The position numbers and the translations under genes are program-made. From IMG/VR virus record IMGVR_UViG_3300031703_000012, positions 1-47,495 of that record: a DNA stretch of 47,495 nucleotides; one strand, written 5' to 3'. This stretch comes from a virus. Shown in pieces: positions 34,604 through 43,287 of this stretch. Numbering within the stretch: the stretch's first letter is position 1; every line of letters starts with the position of its first letter. The notes below the pieces were generated by a model. That model was not told where the DNA came from and did not search any database. It was given only the letters and a program-made list of their open reading frames with translations.

Positions 34604-36349
34604 ATGAGCATCAATACAAATCATACACGCAATAAAATAACAGCAACAGAAAATGATCTTGTGTTAGATACAGTTGATGCCACTAGCAACATAAATGTAT
34701 CAAATAATCGTATCACAGATCTACTTGATCCAGTTGATCTACAAGATGCAGTGACAAAGAGATTCTTAACAGACCAGTTGAATAATATACAAGGCGTATT
34801 AACGCAATTATCTCCTCAAAGTCCAGACAATATAAATCTTTCAACATTATCTATTTTAAATGGACAAACATATAGAATTACAGATTTCACACAGTCTGAT
34901 AATACAGCAACTGGGTTATCTGCATCTGCGGGACAGATGGTTAATAATGTTTTACGCTCAAATGATTTTTCAACAAATACACTTTCTACAGTGGGTCCAG
35001 GAAATTCTGGAAATGTGCAACTATTACACAATGAATCTATTGTATCAGAATCCACTCTAGATGATAGCAACAATAATGGCATAGTTGGTTCATTGATTAT
35101 ATCAAACAATGTAGATTATGGCACAATCACGGGCAATCCGCTAGGATTTCATGATGTATATAATGTCAATATAATAGGCGAAGAAGCACCAGAAGGTTGG
35201 AATAACATTCGTATTCGTCATGCATTGGCAGATTCTACTGAATCTTCTACAAATACATCTGTATGGTATAGTGATCAAAGTAATACACCATCGCCTGCAA
35301 TTACAAATGCTACCATAACGCCTAGTATTGCGACAACTGGTGTATTATATAGTTCAACAATCCCACATTATTCAAGTACACAGCAATTTGATATTACATT
35401 TGATGCAGCAAATTTAAGTGGTGATTTTTATCCGGCGACTGATACATTCATATTATCAGCAGGTGCCAACAATGCAGCAGCAGTAAATGCATTGAATAAT
35501 ATCACATATAACGATGCGAATATTACCACACCTCTACCGAGAAATTATTTAACCAATGGCACAACTACTAATATAACCACCATCACAACCATAAAAAATG
35601 CAACGGGAATTTCGACTACAAATGAAGGTCCTGCACTGATAGTTGATAATAGTTATTCAACCACACGTGTTGATTTTCCTATTGCTGAAAATGTATTATA
35701 TATGTCGTCATCATCGGTATCTGTTATACACGAAAATAACATATCAGTTAATGTCGTTGGATACGGAAGTGGTAGCGCAGTACGTTACGAAACAGTAGAC
35801 ACCGATACACCAGTTGATACATCGTTTTTGCAATTTAACAGTCAATCAAGTACGCTAGATATAAGTGATGCTACGATAGTAGGTGGCGTTTTAACGCATG
35901 ACATGACTGATTATTCTAATGGTTATTTGCCAGCAGGTCCTGATTTAAGTGACGGAAGAGCATCAGCACAGTATATTGAATTTGGATTTAATCGCACAGC
36001 AGTATCTAAATTCGCGATACAATGGAGTGGAAGAATATCAGGTTGTTGGGTCAAGATCCCAGGAACTAGTATAGATAACACTTCAACATTAAATGGTTGG
36101 CTAGATGTCAGATTGCCATATGAAGGTATTGGTATCCCTGGAGAAAATACATCAGCAAATGGCAATGGTACAAACGGCTGTGGATTAGCAGGCGTAATAA
36201 CTACGGGAAGCAATGTGAATAACGAAACAATTAATCTAACATTCGGTACAGAATCAAGTTCGAATGCAACTAACAATTTGATTTTGGTTCGTTTTAAATT
36301 GCAACAAGGTGATTCTATCAATAGCCTAACATTTAAGAAGGCAACATAA
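34604..36349 (+). CDS. Virion structural protein, fibre/baseplate type
   Basis: A 581-residue Asn/Thr/Ser-rich protein. The N-terminus ITDLLDPVDLQDAVTKRFL resembles the attachment segments of cyanophage fibre-like proteins. The middle is long, low-complexity beta sequence. The C-terminal 150 residues (WSGRISGCWVKIPG, GWLDVRLPYEGIGIPGE, NLILVRFKLQQGD) look like a folded head or receptor-binding domain conserved among marine phages. 4 bases separate it from the next gene. Confidence 0.7.
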   Translation: MSINTNHTRNKITATENDLVLDTVDATSNINVSNNRITDLLDPVDLQDAVTKRFLTDQLNNIQGVLTQLSPQSPDNINLSTLSILNGQTYRITDFTQSDNTATGLSASAGQMVNNVLRSNDFSTNTLSTVGPGNSGNVQLLHNESIVSESTLDDSNNNGIVGSLIISNNVDYGTITGNPLGFHDVYNVNIIGEEAPEGWNNIRIRHALADSTESSTNTSVWYSDQSNTPSPAITNATITPSIATTGVLYSSTIPHYSSTQQFDITFDAANLSGDFYPATDTFILSAGANNAAAVNALNNITYNDANITTPLPRNYLTNGTTTNITTITTIKNATGISTTNEGPALIVDNSYSTTRVDFPIAENVLYMSSSSVSVIHENNISVNVVGYGSGSAVRYETVDTDTPVDTSFLQFNSQSSTLDISDATIVGGVLTHDMTDYSNGYLPAGPDLSDGRASAQYIEFGFNRTAVSKFAIQWSGRISGCWVKIPGTSIDNTSTLNGWLDVRLPYEGIGIPGENTSANGNGTNGCGLAGVITTGSNVNNETINLTFGTESSSNATNNLILVRFKLQQGDSINSLTFKKAT

Positions 36350-36352
36350 CGA

Positions 36353-37396
36353 ATGGCTATTTCTGATATAAATAAAATTGATTTCTTGTGGAAGAAAGTT
36401 GGCTATGGCATAGCGAAGACAGATTCTACAACAAGTAAATCTGCCAGTAATGAATCAATTTCTAGTCCGTTGTTGCTACGCGGAGACACTATATGGACAG
36501 ATTCGCATTTAATACCATCAGTAAAGCCTCAAGCAAGTTCTGAATTAATACAAGTATATAGTGACTATCTTTCTAATACACTTGAATGTGTTATGGATAA
36601 TACGTCGACCCCAAATAGGACATGGAAAACTGATCAGACTGATTGGATACCAGTTGAATTTGGTTCTACATATCAATTAAAAGTTTATGTTGATACTCCA
36701 AATCAAACCGATCCTTCGACTACGGGCACTCGGCTATATCCAGATGGAACCAATAATGATGAATGGTTCTTTGATTATGTATCTGGTGTATTACATTTTG
36801 TTGGAGATTCATTGCCAGCATCAATGGTTGACGGAACAGTTGTATATGTAATAGGCGCAAGATATGTCGGTAATAAAGGACTAAGTGCGTATAGTCCAGC
36901 ATCAGGTTCTGGCGCGGTTTCAGGAACTATCCCAGCCGCAGAAATATTTGTTGCATCTGGTTCACAAGATTCATGGACATTATTGCATACACCAGCAAGT
37001 GCAGAAGCAATTGATGTATATGTATATGATGTATTACAGCGCCCAGGCGAAGTATTTTCACTAACAGGTGCTACTATAAACTTTACTGAAATGCCCCCTA
37101 ATGGTGCAGAAATCTATGTAAAATATAGATACCCATTTGCCGCTGTCACTGATAATTTAAATGATAGTATTGAAAACAGACACCTCAATTTAGAATACAC
37201 TAGTGATCAGTATGTAGGAGATGATGATCAAATAATTTTTGATATAAATCATGGACATAATGTACATAGTGTAATTGTTATAGTTAATGGTGCGATCCTA
37301 CCACCCCAAGAATATTCAATCTTGAATACTATATTGACATTAAATACAGCACCTACTAGTAGTGCTATCGTTGATATTCGGTATTTGCCAGTATAA
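36353..37396 (+). CDS. Virion structural/fibre-type protein
   Basis: A 347-residue protein. The N-terminal DINKIDFLWKKVGYGIAKT segment is typical of a group of cyanophage and pelagiphage structural proteins. The second half has two similar beta modules, EIFVASGSQDSWTLLHTP and DDQIIFDINHGHNVHSVIV, each followed by a ...YVKYRYP or ...VDIRYLPV ending, suggesting an internal duplication. The closing GTATAA is itself part of a late promoter. Confidence 0.7.
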   Translation: MAISDINKIDFLWKKVGYGIAKTDSTTSKSASNESISSPLLLRGDTIWTDSHLIPSVKPQASSELIQVYSDYLSNTLECVMDNTSTPNRTWKTDQTDWIPVEFGSTYQLKVYVDTPNQTDPSTTGTRLYPDGTNNDEWFFDYVSGVLHFVGDSLPASMVDGTVVYVIGARYVGNKGLSAYSPASGSGAVSGTIPAAEIFVASGSQDSWTLLHTPASAEAIDVYVYDVLQRPGEVFSLTGATINFTEMPPNGAEIYVKYRYPFAAVTDNLNDSIENRHLNLEYTSDQYVGDDDQIIFDINHGHNVHSVIVIVNGAILPPQEYSILNTILTLNTAPTSSAIVDIRYLPV

Positions 37397-37399
37397 ATA
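37392..37399 (+). promoter_or_regulatory. Late promoter overlapping a stop codon
   Basis: Perfect TATAAATA embracing the TAA stop of the preceding gene (…V-stop), the same arrangement as at 34519. A T-run follows. Confidence 0.55.
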
Positions 37400-37450
37400 A
37401 CTTTTTTTCAATCAAAACGTAATCATTATATTTAATGAGATACACACACG

Positions 37451-37504
37451 TATAAATACTACTGTTATTAAACAGTAACGAATTGACCACAATAGCGGTC
37501 AATT
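37451..37504 (+). promoter_or_regulatory. Late promoter and structured leader of the giant fibre gene
   Basis: Perfect TATAAATA at 37451-37458 followed by two hairpins in the leader: ACTGTT/AACAGT (37461-37476) and a perfect 8-bp stem AATTGACC/GGTCAATT (37481-37504). TTGGAG precedes ATG 37533. The hairpins would sit at the very 5' end of the message and may protect it or set translation level. Confidence 0.65.
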
Positions 37505-37532
37505 AATATATATATTGATTGGAGAATAATTC

Positions 37533-40500
37533 ATGGCTTTTAGACAGATTAAAGCACCCGCATTAGCGAACGCAGCAGTAGTAGTAGGCAAATTAGCAGC
37601 ATCATCAGTATCAGGTCAAACTGGTTCTGAGTCGGTAGCATCGCTAGACACCTTCTTATTACACAGCGCGTCGGACGCATCATTGCGCAAAGTAACAGCA
37701 GCAGACCTTATCGGTTCATATTCAACTAATGATTTAGCAGAAGGTACTAACAAGTACTTTACTGACGCCCGTGCACAGGCAGCAGTAGCAACTGATATTT
37801 CAAATGCAGTAGCAGCAGAAGCACAGATCGCTCGTGCAGCAGAACTTGCAAACGCAGGCGATATTTCAGCAGAAGCAGAACGCGCATTAGCAGCAGAAAT
37901 CGTACTCGCAGGCGATATTTCAGCAGAAGCAACTCGTGCAACAACACGTGAGAATGCAATCGAAACAGCTTATCAATCAGCTGATTTGGCATTGCAAACA
38001 CAAATAACAAACATCCTCGCTAACGTTGATCCAGCAGCATTGGATTCATTAGCAGAAATTGTTGCAGAATTTCAGTCATCAGATAGTGCATTGTCAGCAT
38101 CTATCACGGCTAACGCAACTGCTATCTCAAATGAAGTGGTACGTGCAACAGCAGCAGAAGGTGTTAACGCTGATGATATAGCAGCAGAAATTTCTCGCGC
38201 ACAAGCAGCTGAAGGTGTTCTTACATCAGCAGTATCAACTGAGACAGCAGCACGCATCGCGGGCGACAACGATCTTGACGCACGTGTAACAGCAAACGAA
38301 GGTGATATTGTTACATTGACTTCAGGTTTGGCAGCAGAAATCTCAGCAACAAACGCTGATGTTACTACTCTAACAACAGCGATCTCAACTGAAGCATCTA
38401 CAGCCCGTGCAGCAGAACTTGCAAACGCAGACTCTATTTCTGACGAAATGACAGCTCGTGCAAACGCAGACACAGCAGTACGTTCAGAATTTGCAGCAGC
38501 AGACGCACTACAAACTACAGCACTACAGGGTTATGCAGATACAGCAGAAGCAGACGCAATTGCAACAGCAGCAGCAGACGCAACTTCAAAAGCAGACACA
38601 GCAGAAGCAGATGCAATTGCATCAGCAGAAGCAAAAGACGTAGCTCGTGCAGTTACATCAGACGCAGCTGACACAGCACTAGATGGTCGTGCAACTACCC
38701 TAGAAACTGAAATGGACGATGCAGAATCACGTCTAACATTACTAGAAGAAGGCAACGGTACTGATCCACTAGATACAATCGCGCAAACATTTGCAGGCGG
38801 TATCAACGAACTACACACTGACACAAATGCAGTAGAAGTTCGTGTAACAGATGCAGAAGCAGATATTGCATCTAACGCATCAGCAATTGCTAACATTATC
38901 AGCAACACAGACGCAGCAGCACTTGATTCATTGACTGAGATTGTTTCAGCATTTGAAACAGCTGATTCTGCTCACACAGCAGCAATCAACGCAGCAGCAA
39001 CTGATCGTGCATTGATCCGTACAGAAGTAGGTATTTCTGAAGGTTTGATCACAACAGCATTGAATGAAGAAATTGCAACTACAGGCGGCGAAATCGCAGC
39101 ATTGCAGACAGCAGATTCAACAGAAGTTGCTAACCGTATCGCAGGTGATTCAGCATCAGTTGCAACAGCATCAGCAGACGCAACATCTAAGGCAGACGCA
39201 GCACTATTAGCAGCAGAAGCAAAAGACGTAGTACGTGCAGCAACAGCATCAGCAGACGCGACTACTAAAGCAGACGCAGCAGAAGCAGGTGCAATTGCAA
39301 CAGCAAGTACAGATGCAACAACTAAAGCAGACGCAGCAGAAGCAGATGCAATTGCATCAGCAGAAGCAAAAGACGTAGCTCGTGCAGTTACATCAGACGC
39401 AGCAGATGACGCATTATCTTTGCGTGCAACAGCACTTGAAGGCGACATGGAAACTGCACAATCTGATATCGTAACTAACGCATCAGATATTTCACAAGAA
39501 GCAACCGATCGCGCAGCGGCAGATTTAACTTTAACTACTAACTTAGCAGCAGAAGTTACACGTGCAACAGCAGCAGAACTTGTTCTAACTAATGGTTTAG
39601 CAGCAGAAGCATCAGCAGCCCGTGCAGCAGAACTTGCAAATGCAACATCTATTTCAAACGAAGTATCTCGTGCAACAGATAAAGACAACGCACATGACAC
39701 TGCAATCTCAACTAACGTTGGCAATATCGCAATTAACGCATCAGCAATCATCACCGAAGCAGGCATCGCAAGAGCAGCAGAATCTGCAAACGCAACTGCA
39801 ATCTCAGATGAAGAAACTCGTGCAGTAACAGCAGAAGGTGTTCTAACTGACGCAGTAGCAGCAGAAGTTACACGTGCAACAACAGCAGAAGGTGTAAACG
39901 CAACAGCAGTATCAGACGAAGAAACTCGTGCAATAGCAGCAGAAGGTGTTCTTACAACAGCAGTAGCAACTAACGCATCAGATATCGCAGCAAATGATTC
40001 AGATATCGCAACTAACGCATCAGATATCGCATCTAACGTAACAGCGATCTCAACTGAAGCAACTACAGCACGTGCAGCAGAAGGTGTTCTAACTGACGCA
40101 GTAGCAGCAGAAGCAACTACAGCACGTGCAGCAGAACTTGTTCTAACTGACGCAGTAGCAGCAGAAGCAGTAACATCTCGCGCAGCAGAACTTGCAAACG
40201 CAACAGCAATATCAGATGAAGAAACTCGTGCAACTGGAATTGAATCTGGTTTACGTACAGATGTTGACGCTAACTTAGCATCTATCAACAGCATTATTAG
40301 TAATACTGATCCAGACGCATTGGATTCATTGACTGAAATCGTAACTGCATTCCAGGATGCTGATTCAGATATCAATGGTGCAATTACTGCATTGGCAGCA
40401 ACGGCTTCAACAGATCGCGCAGCGATTCGTACTGAGTTCGCATCAGCAGATGGTGTACTAACAACTAACTTAGCAACTGAAGTATCTCGTGCAGTAGCAG

Positions 40501-43118
40501 CTGAAGGTGTTCTTACATCAGCAGTAGCAGCAGAAGCAGTAACATCTCGTGCAGCAGAACTTGCAAACGCAAATGCTATATCAGCAGAAGCAACTACAGC
40601 ACGTGCAGCAGAACTTGCAAACGCAACAGCGATCTCAACTGAAGCATCTACAGCCCGCGCAGCAGAATCTGCAAATGCAACAGCAATCTCAACTGAAGAA
40701 TCTCGTGCAGTAGCAGCAGAAGGTGTTCTTACAACAGCAGTAGCATCTAACGCAACAGCGATCTCAACTGAAGCATCTACAGCCCGCGCAGCAGAATCTG
40801 CAAATGCAACAGCAATTTCAGACGAAGAAACTCGTGCAATAGCAGCAGAAGGTGTTCTTACAACAGCAGTAGCATCTAACGCATCGGCTATCGCAGCAAA
40901 TGTAACAGATATCGCAGCAAATGTAACAGATATTGCAACTAACGAAACAGCGATCGCAGCAGAAGCAGTAACCGCTCGTGCAGCAGAACTTGCAAACGTA
41001 AATGCTATATCAGCAGAAGCAACTACAGCACGTGCAGCAGAACTTGTTCTAACTGACGCAGTAGCAGCAGAAGCAGTAACATCTCGTGCAGCAGAAGGCG
41101 TTAACGCAGCAGCAGCAGCAACTAACGCAACAGCAATCTCAGACGAAGAAATTCGTGCTACATTAGATGCAACTACTAAAGCAAATGAAGCTCAGGTAGC
41201 GGCGATTGCATCAGCAGAAGCTAAGGACGTTGCTCGTGCAGTAACATCAGACGCAGCAGACGTAGCAGAAGCAGCAACGCGTTTAGCGAATGATAATACA
41301 TTACAAGATAACATTAACGCAGAAGCAGTAACATCTCGTGCAGCAGAACTTGCAAACGCAAATGCTATATCAGCAGAAGCAACTACAGCACGTGCAGCAG
41401 AACTTGCAAACGCAGCGGTATCAGCAGCTAACTTAGTTGAAATGACATCTACACAATCAGGTGCTGGTTTAGCAACTGACGGTACTTATGTTGCTCCAAC
41501 TACATCAAACTTCCACGATACAGCTACATCTCTTGCAGATGCAGATATGAAGATTGATGCAGCAGTTAAAGCAGAAGAAGTTGCACGCATTGCAGCAGAT
41601 TCAACTCTAACATCTAACTTGGCAGCAGAAGCAACTACAGCCCGTGCAGCAGAACTTGCAAACGCAGGCAATATCACAGCAGAAGCAACTCGTGCAGCCA
41701 ATGCAGAGTTAGTTAACGCGAACGCAATTAGTGGTGTAGCAGATGATCTAGTAACAGAAGCAGCAACACGTTTAGCAGATGATACTACTCTACAGGGTAA
41801 TATTGACTCGTTGACAGCAACTGTAAACAATGTTATCTCTAACACTGATGCAGCAGCACTTGATTCACTTACAGAAATCGTAAGTGCATTCCAAGACGCA
41901 GACACTGATCTAACTACGTTAGTAACTGGCAACGCAACAGCAATCTCAGACGAAGAAGTTCGTGCATTAGCAGCAGAAGGCGCTTTGTCGAGTGCATTAT
42001 CAACAGAAGTTGATGACCGTATCGCAGGTGATTCAGCAGCAACTACCGATCGTGGAGCAATTCGTAGTGAATTTGCAACAGCAGATACAACTCTACAATC
42101 TAACATTGATACTAAGTTGGCATTATCTGGTGGAACAATGACTGGCAACGTTGCTATGTCAGGCGGATTGGTAACTGGATTAGGAACAGCAACACTTCCG
42201 GGTGATGCAGTATCTAAAGCAGTACTAGATGCAGCTATATCAGCACAAGATATGTCTCTTTATACAACAGACGATCTAACTGAAGGTTCATCATTATACT
42301 TCACAGATGCACGCGCACGCGCAGCATTGAGTGTTGTAGATACGGCTGGTAACGGATTAGCAGCATATGATTCGGCAACAGGTGTTATCACTATTGATAC
42401 TAACGAATCAGTATTAGACTTAACAGATGTATCAGATGTTGATTACACTGGTAAGGCAGAATACGTTCTAGCAGTTAAGCAAGACTTATCTGGTATGGAA
42501 CTTGTAGATCCACTAACAATCTTCGTAAGCAATGGTCGTCAGACTATCGCTGGTGACGGTGTTGCAACTACATACGCATTAACTATTGACGCGTCACAAG
42601 CGCAAGCAATGGTATTCGTAGGCGGTGTTATTCAAGATCCATCTACTCACTATACTATCGATGATAGTGCATCAACAATTACTTTCGTATCAGCAATTCC
42701 AACTGACACACAGGTAGTTGTAGTTTCACCACAGGCTGGATTAGATCCAGTATTGATAGATGGTCAGGTTACTTCTGAGAAACTTGCAGGAAACATCAAA
42801 GCCTTCACACAAGGAATAGACGTTTCAGCAGGAACATCTGGTAATGTTGTAGATACGTTTGACGGTACTGCTCATCGTTCAGCTAAGTATGTTATCCAAG
42901 TTAGTGATAGCGTATCAGGTGAATACGAGACTCGTGAAGCATTAGTTATTCATGACGGTACATCAGCATATATCACTGAATTCGCAATGGTTTACACTGG
43001 CGCTTCATTGATTGGTGATGCTTCTGTGGCAATGAACGGAACTAACGTTGAATTGACATATACTACTGATTCAGTTACTGCATCGGTTAAAGTGATCTCT
43101 ACTTACATCGACGTATAA
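37533..43118 (+). CDS. Giant Ala-rich repeat tail fibre (1861 residues)
   Basis: An N-terminal head domain (LAEGTNKYFTDARAQAA near residue 70) is followed by about 1400 residues of helical repeats of the type AISxEATTARAAELANA, which predict a long trimeric coiled-coil shaft. Four copies of a P/AALDSLTEIVxAFQ motif punctuate the shaft (about residues 163, 458, 923, 1436). The C-terminal 350 residues change to beta modules: a second EGSSLYFTDARA copy, then FVSNGRQTIAGDGVATTYAL and STHYTIDDSASTITF, probably the tip. GCA is used for nearly every shaft Ala. It is followed by a terminator. Confidence 0.85.
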   Translation: MAFRQIKAPALANAAVVVGKLAASSVSGQTGSESVASLDTFLLHSASDASLRKVTAADLIGSYSTNDLAEGTNKYFTDARAQAAVATDISNAVAAEAQIARAAELANAGDISAEAERALAAEIVLAGDISAEATRATTRENAIETAYQSADLALQTQITNILANVDPAALDSLAEIVAEFQSSDSALSASITANATAISNEVVRATAAEGVNADDIAAEISRAQAAEGVLTSAVSTETAARIAGDNDLDARVTANEGDIVTLTSGLAAEISATNADVTTLTTAISTEASTARAAELANADSISDEMTARANADTAVRSEFAAADALQTTALQGYADTAEADAIATAAADATSKADTAEADAIASAEAKDVARAVTSDAADTALDGRATTLETEMDDAESRLTLLEEGNGTDPLDTIAQTFAGGINELHTDTNAVEVRVTDAEADIASNASAIANIISNTDAAALDSLTEIVSAFETADSAHTAAINAAATDRALIRTEVGISEGLITTALNEEIATTGGEIAALQTADSTEVANRIAGDSASVATASADATSKADAALLAAEAKDVVRAATASADATTKADAAEAGAIATASTDATTKADAAEADAIASAEAKDVARAVTSDAADDALSLRATALEGDMETAQSDIVTNASDISQEATDRAAADLTLTTNLAAEVTRATAAELVLTNGLAAEASAARAAELANATSISNEVSRATDKDNAHDTAISTNVGNIAINASAIITEAGIARAAESANATAISDEETRAVTAEGVLTDAVAAEVTRATTAEGVNATAVSDEETRAIAAEGVLTTAVATNASDIAANDSDIATNASDIASNVTAISTEATTARAAEGVLTDAVAAEATTARAAELVLTDAVAAEAVTSRAAELANATAISDEETRATGIESGLRTDVDANLASINSIISNTDPDALDSLTEIVTAFQDADSDINGAITALAATASTDRAAIRTEFASADGVLTTNLATEVSRAVAAEGVLTSAVAAEAVTSRAAELANANAISAEATTARAAELANATAISTEASTARAAESANATAISTEESRAVAAEGVLTTAVASNATAISTEASTARAAESANATAISDEETRAIAAEGVLTTAVASNASAIAANVTDIAANVTDIATNETAIAAEAVTARAAELANVNAISAEATTARAAELVLTDAVAAEAVTSRAAEGVNAAAAATNATAISDEEIRATLDATTKANEAQVAAIASAEAKDVARAVTSDAADVAEAATRLANDNTLQDNINAEAVTSRAAELANANAISAEATTARAAELANAAVSAANLVEMTSTQSGAGLATDGTYVAPTTSNFHDTATSLADADMKIDAAVKAEEVARIAADSTLTSNLAAEATTARAAELANAGNITAEATRAANAELVNANAISGVADDLVTEAATRLADDTTLQGNIDSLTATVNNVISNTDAAALDSLTEIVSAFQDADTDLTTLVTGNATAISDEEVRALAAEGALSSALSTEVDDRIAGDSAATTDRGAIRSEFATADTTLQSNIDTKLALSGGTMTGNVAMSGGLVTGLGTATLPGDAVSKAVLDAAISAQDMSLYTTDDLTEGSSLYFTDARARAALSVVDTAGNGLAAYDSATGVITIDTNESVLDLTDVSDVDYTGKAEYVLAVKQDLSGMELVDPLTIFVSNGRQTIAGDGVATTYALTIDASQAQAMVFVGGVIQDPSTHYTIDDSASTITFVSAIPTDTQVVVVSPQAGLDPVLIDGQVTSEKLAGNIKAFTQGIDVSAGTSGNVVDTFDGTAHRSAKYVIQVSDSVSGEYETREALVIHDGTSAYITEFAMVYTGASLIGDASVAMNGTNVELTYTTDSVTASVKVISTYIDV
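37800..41800 (+). repeat. Coding repeats of the fibre shaft
   Basis: Degenerate repeats built from GAAGCAACTACAGCACGTGC-like and GCAGCAGAACTTGCAAACGC-like segments, reused dozens of times, with some blocks nearly identical over 60 or more bases (for example 40580-40640 and 41350-41410). The pattern suggests repeated unequal recombination inside the gene. Confidence 0.8.
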
Positions 43119-43157
43119 TCGTTAATGTAGTAGTTTAAATACTACGACTGAAAGAAG

Positions 43158-43187
43158 AAAAACGCCCGCATAACGTGGGCGTTTTTA
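43158..43187 (+). terminator. Terminator after the giant fibre gene
   Basis: A 12-bp stem (AAAAACGCCCGC / GTGGGCGTTTTT, one G-U pair) with loop ATAAC and a T-run. Confidence 0.9.
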
Positions 43188-43223
43188 TTTGTAAATTTTA
43201 TTTGTAAATAACAATTAACATGG

Positions 43224-43231
43224 TATAAATA
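43224..43231 (+). promoter_or_regulatory. Late promoter of the S74 fibre gene
   Basis: Perfect TATAAATA, continuing ACTACT as at 37451. The leader contains GTTAGTAAGATCTA (43246-43259), repeated in the leader of the last fibre gene. Confidence 0.75.
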
Positions 43232-43287
43232 CTACTACTACAAATGTTAGTAAGATCTAGCGAGTTGTTAAACAAAGGAATTTCAAT

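Noticed and set aside
38972-42148. Long minus-strand frames (467 and 220 codons) in the giant fibre gene
   Set aside because: They are the antisense of GCA-rich repeats, giving Ser/Ala/Val-only proteins; repeated GCA codons rarely create stops on the other strand.
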